Part shown: positions 6,701 to 11,744 of the stretch, piece by piece
How the letters are laid out: every line of letters begins with the position of its first letter
Numbering within the stretch: position 1 is the first letter of the stretch
Assembly: GCA_934700635.1 (NCBI GenBank)
Contig: CAKUXU010000022.1
Coordinates: 1 to 11,744, forward strand
Direction of reading: 5' to 3'
Source: an uncultured Eubacteriales bacterium
GTDB lineage: Bacteria; Bacillota; Clostridia; Oscillospirales; Acutalibacteraceae
Length of the DNA: 11,744 nucleotides
Made by a program: the position numbers and the translations under genes
The notes under the pieces: generated by a model
What the model saw: only the letters and a program-made list of their open reading frames with translations
Database searches by the model: none
What the model was told of the DNA's origin: nothing

Positions 6701-8001
6701 ACAGCACCGATTTCTATTATTTTGTCTTGATTTGCATTAAGACCTGTTGTTTCAAGATCGAAGCATATAAATTCACCGCTAAAGTCTCTAGAATCTTTAC
6801 CTGTTACTATTGGGAGCATATCATTTACAAAATACGCTTCGGTACCATACAGAATTTTAATTTTATTTTCTGAGGATTTATTTATTTTGTTTGCACAATT
6901 CATAGCTTCGGGAAACGCTTGAGCAACTCCATGATCTGTTATTGCAACTGCTTTATGACCCCATTTGTGAGCTCTTTCAACTAAATCTGATGTGCTATTC
7001 ATTCCGTCCATTGAAGACATATTTGTATGAAGATGAAGTTCTACTCTCTTTTTTTCTGCATTGTCTTTAACTTCGTATTTAGCTACGACATTTATATTTT
7101 TTGGTCTCATTACTACTTCTTTTTCAAAGGTATCTTCCGAAATATCTCCACTGACAAGAATTGTCATACCAACTTTAATTTTTTCAAGATATGAAGATAA
7201 ATTTTTACTTTCTATAACTTTTATTATAAGCGAACTTGTATAATCTGTAATATATATGGAGTAAATTACTTTTTTATTGTCTTTTGTAGGCCTTCCATCA
7301 ACAAAGAATACATCTCCCCAAACTGCTGCAGATCCAATTTGAGGGTCTATTTCAATAAGGGGTGTGATTTCGTTTTTAATTTTATTCCCATAAAGTACTT
7401 TTACATTTTCTCTGGATATTTTCGGTAAAAGACTATTTTTATTTCGAATTTCTATGGTAGGAGCATCAAAAGTAATTTCAGGCTCTTTTGTTTTAATCGG
7501 AATTTTTACTTCTGATACTTCTTTAGGTACATCTTTTTCATAGAATTTAATTTCAATTTTTTTACATAACTTTTTAGAAAGAGTCTCAGAAATTTTTTTG
7601 TCGATGCCTTTTTGAAGTAAAAGCATTTTTCCACCTTTGAAAACTGTTATAGAAACCAATGAATCTAAAATTTCTATAGATGCATTTTTTAAAATTTTTG
7701 TAATTGAAGGGTATTCTTTACAACATTCTAGTGCTGTTTTTTTTAATTCTTCGTTTTCTGATAGTTCAGTAAAAACATTCATTAAATTTATTTTTACTGA
7801 TTTTAATTTTAGAGTGGAATCACGCAGTAAATTTTCGGCTTTTTTTATCTCTTCAAGATGTATAGGTTTTTCTGATGTTATATCTATGGAAAGTCCACAG
7901 TGAACTTTGTCCACTCTTAAAAATTGGACAGTTGAATTCATGATGGAGGAATCTAAACTGTTATCTATGTAATTTTTAAAAAAATCTTTAAATGCTTTCA
8001 A
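3718..8001 (-). CDS. polC: DNA polymerase III PolC-type, alpha subunit with built-in 3'-5' exonuclease
   Basis: Replicative polymerase of low-GC Gram-positives, 1427 residues from the TTG at 7999-8001 (family about 1430-1450). Domains in order: N-terminal region (~1-210); OB fold (AVWGDVFFVDGRP, ~226-315); PHP start with HLHTNMSSMDG (322-334); DnaQ-type exonuclease with Asp415/Glu417 (FDLETTG), Asp501 (HNANFD) and His554/Asp559 (HRACDD); the rest of PHP (VVATGDVHFLD, ~721); polymerase core with GSRGSVGSSF (871-880), a zinc knuckle (Cys899, 902, 924, 927) and catalytic Asp953/Asp955 (PDIDLNFSGEYQ) plus Asp1078 (KLDELGHD). The C-terminus ends QISFF, a variant of the beta-clamp-binding QLSLF tail. 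A longer reading from 8049 overlaps ispG and lacks a ribosome site. This is the last gene of the leftward operon, 16 nt after ispG. Confidence 0.98.
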   Translation of the reverse strand: MKAFKDFFKNYIDNSLDSSIMNSTVQFLRVDKVHCGLSIDITSEKPIHLEEIKKAENLLRDSTLKLKSVKINLMNVFTELSENEELKKTALECCKEYPSITKILKNASIEILDSLVSITVFKGGKMLLLQKGIDKKISETLSKKLCKKIEIKFYEKDVPKEVSEVKIPIKTKEPEITFDAPTIEIRNKNSLLPKISRENVKVLYGNKIKNEITPLIEIDPQIGSAAVWGDVFFVDGRPTKDNKKVIYSIYITDYTSSLIIKVIESKNLSSYLEKIKVGMTILVSGDISEDTFEKEVVMRPKNINVVAKYEVKDNAEKKRVELHLHTNMSSMDGMNSTSDLVERAHKWGHKAVAITDHGVAQAFPEAMNCANKINKSSENKIKILYGTEAYFVNDMLPIVTGKDSRDFSGEFICFDLETTGLNANQDKIIEIGAVKVKNFELLEEFSIFVDPEMQISEKTTELTGITQEMLVGAPKEKEALEKFIKFCGNSPVLVAHNANFDVSFVKAVSEKYNISFNFTYMDSVPLSRAIIVSIKNYKLDTIARFLKIPSFKHHRACDDSRALAYIFVKLLELARDTRNISNISQINTSLSGTDSKKLFTYHMIILVKNQVGLKNLYKLISFAHLKYFYKKPRIPKSELIKYREGLIIGSACEAGELFKAVVSGRPWNDLVEIAKFYDYLEIQPIGNNDFMIRSGIADNKETLQEFNKTIIKLGKELNIPVVATGDVHFLDPQDSEYRKILMAGQGYDDADNQAPLYLRTTAEMLEEFSYLDEKTAYEVVVENTNKIADEIEYLSPIPPGVFPPFIPGAQEELISITMSRAKEKYGSPLPKIVSDRLDKELGSITKHGFSVLYMTAQKLVADSEKHGYLVGSRGSVGSSFVATISGISEVNPLVPHYLCPKCRNSEFITDGSYGSGFDLPPKKCPKCGETYLQDGHDIPFETFLGFDGDKTPDIDLNFSGEYQSFAHRYTETLFGKDNVFKAGTIGTVATKTGIGFTKKYAEERGINLKKSETLRLATGCTGVKRTTGQHPGGMVVVPKGKEIYDFCPVQRPANDQKSDNITTHFDFHAIHDTICKLDELGHDVPSIYKYLEDYTGIKVTDVPMNDKKVMSLFTSTEALGIKPIEIDSHTGTFSLPEVGTNFVRQMLLECKPKTFSDLLQISGLSHGTDVWNGNAHELIKKGICTISEVIGTRDNIMTYLMHKGLDPKTAFSIMEIVRKGKATKLLTPEHLKAMREHNVPEWYISSCMKIKYMFPKAHAAAYMISTLRLGWYKVYKPIQYYAAYFTVRGEDFDGLVVMKGKDALKKKMAEIMNKGKEASAKEQSAYSTFQIVNEMLARGIKVLPVDLYKSDSHKFLVEDGKIRLPFSSLSGVGQSAAQCLVDSRADGKYISIDDIQIKSKVTKAVIETLEEAGVLKDLPRSNQISFF

Positions 8002-8010
8002 TTTAAAACT

Positions 8011-8017
8011 CTTCCTT
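8011..8017 (-). promoter_or_regulatory. Ribosome binding site that fixes the polC start
   Basis: AAGGAAG lies directly after the ispG stop codon and 9 nt before the TTG at 7999-8001. It supports this start over an in-frame TTG at 8047-8049, which lies inside ispG. The position suggests re-initiation by ribosomes finishing ispG. Confidence 0.65.
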
Positions 8018-9073
8018 TTAAGTAATGCTGTTTTTTTCCATAAGATCAATTTCTTTTTTTAATTCCAGAAGTAAATCGCTTTCTTTTACAGTTTTTATTA
8101 CTTTTCCCTTCTTAAAAATTACACCTAAACCGTCCGCTCCTGCGATTCCTATATCTGCTTCTTTTGCCTCTCCTGGTCCGTTAACGGCACAACCCATAAT
8201 TGCTACTTTTAGATTTGATTTGTTTTTTTCAAACATTTTTTCTGCTTTAGTTGCAATGTCTATTAAATTAATTCTTGTTCTTCCGCAAGTAGGACATGAA
8301 ATAATATTTATTCCTTTGTTATATAGGTTAAGTGATTTAAGTATTCCTATACCGCATTTTACCTCTTCTACTGGATTGTCGGTAAGCGAAACACGTATGG
8401 TATCACCGATACCGTTTAAAAGAAGGGAACCTATACCGATAGAAGATTTAATTGTTCCCATAAATTTCGTGCCTGTTTCGGTGACTCCCAAATGAAGTGG
8501 ATAATTGCACATTTGGCTCATTAAATTATAAGCTTCCACGCAACTTTTTACATCTGATGATTTAAGTGAAACCACTATGTTATCAAAATCACAAGATTCA
8601 AGAATTTTTATGCTGTCCAGTGCGCTTTTACACATAGCTTCAGATCTATTTGGGTTTGAAACAAGATATTTTTCAAGAGAACCAGAATTAATACCGACTC
8701 GTATTGGAATATTTTTTTCTTTGCATACTTTGGTTAATTTTTTTATATTTTCTTTGCTTGTATTTCCCGGATTAATTCTTATTTTGTCAATTCCTGCATA
8801 AACAGACTCTATGGCGAGTTTATAATCGAAATGAATATCTGCAACAAGTGGAATGTCAACACTATTTTTTAAAGAATCTATTAATTTAATAGATTCTTTA
8901 TCCGGGACAGCTACCCTTAATATGTCACAACCGGCATTTTTAAGTTCAATAGCTTGAAGTATATTTTTTTCAATTTCATATGAAGGAATACTAAGCATTG
9001 ATTGTACTGATATAGGATTTTCTCCACCTATTTTAATTTTACCTATTGAAACTTCTTTGGTTTTTCTTTTCAT
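8018..9073 (-). CDS. ispG: 4-hydroxy-3-methylbut-2-enyl diphosphate synthase (MEP pathway)
   Basis: 351 residues, the normal bacterial length. The enzyme reductively opens the ring of methylerythritol cyclodiphosphate to HMBPP, the penultimate step of the MEP isoprenoid route, using a [4Fe-4S] cluster and electrons from flavodoxin or ferredoxin. Cluster ligands Cys260, Cys263 (SCPTCGR), Cys295 and Glu302 (GCAVNGPGE) are all present. So are the barrel motifs RVAVPD, VADIHFDYKLA, KIRINPGN, IRVGINSGSLE, SLKSSDV and GIGDTIRVSLT. Oddity: the usual TNTxTxD after QSM is replaced by LSIPSYE (residues 27-33) with the frame intact on both sides. The start is ATG; AGGAGG overlaps the rseP stop region about 12 nt upstream, and an in-frame TTG three codons earlier is too close to it. 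It lies between rseP and polC in the operon, with dxr of the same pathway two genes upstream. Confidence 0.96.
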   Translation of the reverse strand: MKRKTKEVSIGKIKIGGENPISVQSMLSIPSYEIEKNILQAIELKNAGCDILRVAVPDKESIKLIDSLKNSVDIPLVADIHFDYKLAIESVYAGIDKIRINPGNTSKENIKKLTKVCKEKNIPIRVGINSGSLEKYLVSNPNRSEAMCKSALDSIKILESCDFDNIVVSLKSSDVKSCVEAYNLMSQMCNYPLHLGVTETGTKFMGTIKSSIGIGSLLLNGIGDTIRVSLTDNPVEEVKCGIGILKSLNLYNKGINIISCPTCGRTRINLIDIATKAEKMFEKNKSNLKVAIMGCAVNGPGEAKEADIGIAGADGLGVIFKKGKVIKTVKESDLLLELKKEIDLMEKNSIT

Positions 9074-9091
9074 TTTTTCAAAAATCCTCCT

Positions 9092-10150
9092 TTAGTTTTT
9101 CCCCAGTAGTCTTAATATGTCGTTATAGGAAATAAATATAGCTAAAATTATAAATAAAATAAAACCTATAGTATGAATAAGACCTTCATATTTTTGATTT
9201 ACTTTTTTCCCGGTTATAAGTTCAAAAAATAAAAATACGAGTCTACCTCCGTCTAAAGAAGGTAAGGGAAGTAAGTTTATTATTCCTAAGTTTATTGTTA
9301 TCATCGCAAGGAGTGAAAGTAAATTATTCATACCCGTCATGAAACTCGTTTTAAGACCTTCGGATGTCGCTTGACCCATTGCAGAGGCAATACCTATAGG
9401 GCCACTCATTAAGTTTAAAGAAATTTTTCCGGTTATAAGGCTTAACAAACTTTTCCAAGTAATTTGAATTGTTGACATATTGTCAAGAATTGTTTGAGAA
9501 ATTAAAGTAAAGAAATTTTTTTCTACAGTATTTAAGCTAAAATCTATAGACGGTTTATTGGAATTTGATTGATTTTCTTTTGTTCCGAATTCAACATTAC
9601 TTAAATTAATTTTTTCTCCGTTTCGTTCTACGCAAATATCAAAATTTGTTTTATCGGAAAGAGAAAGGACGAAAATTATATCCTTGTAGGTAAACACAGG
9701 GGTATCATTTACTTTTGTTATTTTATCTCCTATTTGGAGTCCTGAACTTTGAGAAAGTGAATTCTCGGAAAATTTGGAGATAGTAGTAGAAACAAAACCG
9801 TTGCTTTGCATCATAACAATTAGAGTGATTAAAAATCCTAGAACGAAGTTCATAATCGCTCCCATGGCAACTATTATTATTTTTTGCCAGGGTTTTTTAG
9901 TATCGAATGCTCTTGCATCTTTACTTTTTTCATCTTCACCTTCCATAGCGCAAAATCCACCCATAGGAAATGCTCTTATCGAAAATAAAGTTTCTCCTCG
10001 TTGAATTTTAAAAATTTTAGGTCCCATTCCTAGTGCAAATTCATTGACTTTAACGCCAAAAGATTTAGCGGTAAAATAATGACCCCATTCATGAGATATA
10101 ATCACGAAATTGAATAACAAAATTCCTATTATTATAAAAAGTATATTCAT
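9092..10150 (-). CDS. rseP: Site-2-type intramembrane zinc metalloprotease (RseP/RasP, M50)
   Basis: 352-residue inner-membrane protease. In Bacillota the RasP homologue finishes regulated proteolysis of anti-sigma factors and clears signal-peptide remnants. The first membrane helix carries HEWGH (His20, Glu21, His24). Next come FGVKVNEFALGMGP and RAFPMGGFCAMEGEDE, a second helix (~91-113), a PDZ domain (~120-185, SGLQIGDKITKVND), then C-terminal helices with NLLPLPSLDGGR, whose Asp300 completes the zinc site. The last helix spans ~325-342. All catalytic residues are intact. The ATG overlaps the dxr stop as ATGA, with GGGAGG 8-12 nt upstream inside dxr, so translation is probably coupled. ispG follows after 18 nt. 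No substrate gene is visible nearby. Confidence 0.96.
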   Translation of the reverse strand: MNILFIIIGILLFNFVIISHEWGHYFTAKSFGVKVNEFALGMGPKIFKIQRGETLFSIRAFPMGGFCAMEGEDEKSKDARAFDTKKPWQKIIIVAMGAIMNFVLGFLITLIVMMQSNGFVSTTISKFSENSLSQSSGLQIGDKITKVNDTPVFTYKDIIFVLSLSDKTNFDICVERNGEKINLSNVEFGTKENQSNSNKPSIDFSLNTVEKNFFTLISQTILDNMSTIQITWKSLLSLITGKISLNLMSGPIGIASAMGQATSEGLKTSFMTGMNNLLSLLAMITINLGIINLLPLPSLDGGRLVFLFFELITGKKVNQKYEGLIHTIGFILFIILAIFISYNDILRLLGKN

Positions 10151-11307
10151 TTTTTAGCCTCCCTAATTTTTAAATTCAATACATCTTTTTCGGTAGAATC
10201 TTTTACTTTTTTATCAAGAGAGATTATTTCTTCAAGTGTATTTGGACTGCAAGATTTAAATTTTTCAAGTTCTGATTTTACTAATTTTATAATATCTATA
10301 AATTTTATTTTACTTTCCAAAAAAAGCTCAACTGCTTTTTCATTTGCGGCATTGAGTGCTACACAAGTATCTTCTTTAAAGGCTTTTTTGCATATTTCCA
10401 TAGATTCAAAAACTTTATAGTCAGGTTTAAAAAAGTTGATTTCCTTGTAATTGGTCAAATTAAGTGAAGGTGCGTTACATTTTACTTTGTTTGGGTATGT
10501 CAATGCGTATTGAATTGGCATTTTCATGCTAGGATAAGACATTTGTGCCAAAAACGATCCGTCTTGAAATTCCACCATAGAGTGTACAATGCTTTGACGA
10601 TGTATAAGAACTTCTATATTCTCGATAGAAACATCAAAAAGATGTGCAGCTTCTATAATTTCAAATCCTTTATTCATCATCGTAGCAGAATCTATAGTGA
10701 TTTTTTTACCCATACTCCAGCTTGGATGATTAAGAGCTTCACTTAAAGAAACATTTTCTAAATCTTCGTATGTTTTTCCGAAAAATGGACCTCCTGAAGC
10801 GGTTAGAATAAGCTTTTTAATATCTTTTGAACCCTGTAAACATTGAAAAATAGCACTGTGCTCACTGTCAACAGGAAGAATAGAGACATTTTTTTCTTTT
10901 GCAATCTTTTTTATTAAATTTCCACCTGTTACCAATGTTTCTTTATTTGCTAACGCTATATTTTTACCAGATTTTATAGCTTCATATGTTGGTAAAAGTC
11001 CTGAAATTCCCGAAAGAGCGGTTACTACCGTTTCTGCTGAGGAAACAGTTGCAGCTTGGCATATTCCTTCGGTTCCGGACAAAATTTTTGTTGAAGTATC
11101 TTTAACTCTGTCTTTTAAAATAGATGCCTTTTCCAAATTTGCAACTGCGGCTATTTTGGGCTTAAAAATTCTTATTTGCTTTTCAAGTAAATCTATATTT
11201 TGAAAAGAAGATAAAGCTTCAACATTTAAATTTAATTCTTTTGCCACCTCTAAAGTCTGAGTTCCTATAGAACCCGTTGATCCTAAAACACAAATATTTT
11301 TTTTCAA
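10147..11307 (-). CDS. dxr: 1-deoxy-D-xylulose 5-phosphate reductoisomerase (MEP pathway)
   Basis: 386 residues from the TTG at 11305-11307. It converts DXP to 2-C-methylerythritol 4-phosphate with NADPH and a divalent metal, the committed step of the MEP route. The Rossmann motif GSTGSIG is at 9-15. Metal ligands are Asp147 and Glu149 (PVDSEHSA) and Glu216 (MMNKGFEIIEA). Substrate-binding Ser171 (ASGGPF), His194 (HPSWSMGKK) and Asn212/Lys213 are present. A GTG three codons earlier is in frame, but it lies inside the only ribosome-site-like sequence; starting at TTG gives the usual M-K-K-N-I-C-V-L-G opening. It follows cdsA after 13 nt and overlaps rseP by 4 nt. Confidence 0.96.
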   Translation of the reverse strand: MKKNICVLGSTGSIGTQTLEVAKELNLNVEALSSFQNIDLLEKQIRIFKPKIAAVANLEKASILKDRVKDTSTKILSGTEGICQAATVSSAETVVTALSGISGLLPTYEAIKSGKNIALANKETLVTGGNLIKKIAKEKNVSILPVDSEHSAIFQCLQGSKDIKKLILTASGGPFFGKTYEDLENVSLSEALNHPSWSMGKKITIDSATMMNKGFEIIEAAHLFDVSIENIEVLIHRQSIVHSMVEFQDGSFLAQMSYPSMKMPIQYALTYPNKVKCNAPSLNLTNYKEINFFKPDYKVFESMEICKKAFKEDTCVALNAANEKAVELFLESKIKFIDIIKLVKSELEKFKSCSPNTLEEIISLDKKVKDSTEKDVLNLKIREAKK

Positions 11308-11312
11308 ATTAA

Positions 11313-11319
11313 TCACTCT
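11313..11319 (-). promoter_or_regulatory. Ribosome binding site that suggests the TTG start of dxr
   Basis: AGAGTGA then TTAAT then TTG. The layout is the same as at peptide A (GGAGTGA, TTAAA, ATG). It is one base weaker than ideal but better than anything before the GTG at 11314-11316. Confidence 0.5.
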
Positions 11320-11320
11320 T

Positions 11321-11744
11321 TTAAAATATTATAGGTATGAAATTTAAATATAAATACACAAAAGGCACTACAAAAATAACACTGTCAAAACGATCCAAAA
11401 TTCCACCGTGCCCTGGCATTAGGTTTCCGAAATCTTTCACACCGCACTTTCTTTTTATTGTTGAAAAACATAAATCTCCAAGTGAAGAAATTAAAGACCC
11501 TAAAATTCCTAATACGATTACTGAAAAATAATTGATCTGTTGTTTTTGAGGAAATACATAATTATTGAAAACAGCAGCTATTAAAATTACGCATAATAAG
11601 CATACTATTATTCCACCAATAAAACCTTCTAAAGTCTTTTTAGGACTTATTTCGGGACAAAGCTTACTTTTTCCAAAAAGTTTTCCGCAAAAATATGCTC
11701 CCGTGTCTGACATCCAAGCAATTGACAATGCTAAAAATACATAA
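11321..11744 (-). CDS. cdsA: Phosphatidate cytidylyltransferase, C-terminal part (5' end beyond window)
   Basis: Integral membrane enzyme that makes CDP-diacylglycerol from phosphatidate and CTP, the branch point of phospholipid synthesis. The 140 C-terminal residues of roughly 260 are visible, and the frame is open to the right edge (reading Y-V-F-L-A-L before SIAWMSDTGAYFCG). Conserved SDTGAYFCGKLFGK and SPKKTLEGFIGG are followed by membrane helices (IIVCLLCVILIAAVF; VIVLGILGSLISSLGD). The family signature, running from STIKRKCGVKDF to PGHGGILDRFDS, contains the metal-binding Asp residues. It is the first gene of the leftward operon seen here. In related genomes uppS and frr lie upstream, but that part is outside the window. 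Confidence 0.95.
   Translation of the reverse strand, partial: YVFLALSIAWMSDTGAYFCGKLFGKSKLCPEISPKKTLEGFIGGIIVCLLCVILIAAVFNNYVFPQKQQINYFSVIVLGILGSLISSLGDLCFSTIKRKCGVKDFGNLMPGHGGILDRFDSVIFVVPFVYLYLNFIPIIF

Noticed and set aside
8002..8049. Longer polC reading starting at a TTG within ispG
   Set aside because: It would add 16 residues not expected in the family and overlap ispG by about 30 nt without a ribosome site. The TTG at 7999-8001 has one at good spacing.
8025..8495. 156-codon + strand open frame opposite ispG, and similar frames opposite polC
   Set aside because: These are shadow frames of strongly conserved genes, with serine/phenylalanine-rich low-complexity translations and no initiation signals.
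8974..8994. Frameshift or sequencing error as the cause of the odd IspG motif
   Set aside because: Residues on both sides (ISVQSM before, EIEKNILQA after) are in one frame and family-like, with the same number of residues between them, so no indel is needed.
1..11744. tRNA, rRNA, CRISPR array, transposase or riboswitch
   Set aside because: I looked through intergenic stretches on both strands and saw no regularly spaced repeats, cloverleaf-like segments, transposase motifs or large structured leaders. No gap exceeds about 250 nt.

Overview
This is an AT-rich window (by eye roughly 30% G+C) from a Gram-positive, Clostridia-like member of the Bacillota. Four things point there: PolC as replicative polymerase, the sporulation regulator SpoVT, a clostridial-type single-cluster ferredoxin, and the MEP isoprenoid genes packed with cdsA, rseP and polC. 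SpoVT suggests a spore former or a descendant of one. I cannot name the genus from sequence alone.

Layout, left to right. The C-terminal part of gpmI (glycolysis) runs rightward off the left edge and converges on spoVT. A short monocistronic ferredoxin gene follows on the + strand with a near-consensus promoter. It converges on a 76-aa double-glycine-leader peptide gene (1716-1946, here peptide A). A divergent, extremely AT-rich intergenic region separates peptide A from an M23-family membrane-anchored cell-wall peptidase (2167-3198). The peptidase in turn converges on a second double-glycine precursor, a Nif11-like peptide (3265-3585, peptide B), which has an exact TTGACA-17-TATAAT promoter. 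The rest of the window is a leftward operon, cdsA (partial) - dxr - rseP - ispG - polC, with overlaps or gaps of at most about 18 nt.

How the genes fit together. The right two thirds is housekeeping: phospholipid precursor synthesis (CdsA), two MEP-pathway enzymes (Dxr, the second step; IspG, the penultimate step), the site-2 protease RseP and the replicase PolC. The accessory part is about 1.9 kb (1716-3665). In it, two precursor peptides share the processing motif L-(N/S)-EKDL-(D/E)-x-(V/I)-SGG but have unrelated cargo, and they flank the M23 peptidase. No C39 peptidase/ABC exporter, modifying enzyme or immunity gene is visible here, so export and any maturation must be encoded elsewhere. 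Convergent gene pairs are separated by compact hairpin terminators, one of which lies inside the coding end of gpmI.

The observations most worth following up are the orphan peptide pair, a (TA)6 tract in the promoter spacer of peptide A (possible phase variation), and an IspG whose normally invariant TNTxTxD motif is replaced.
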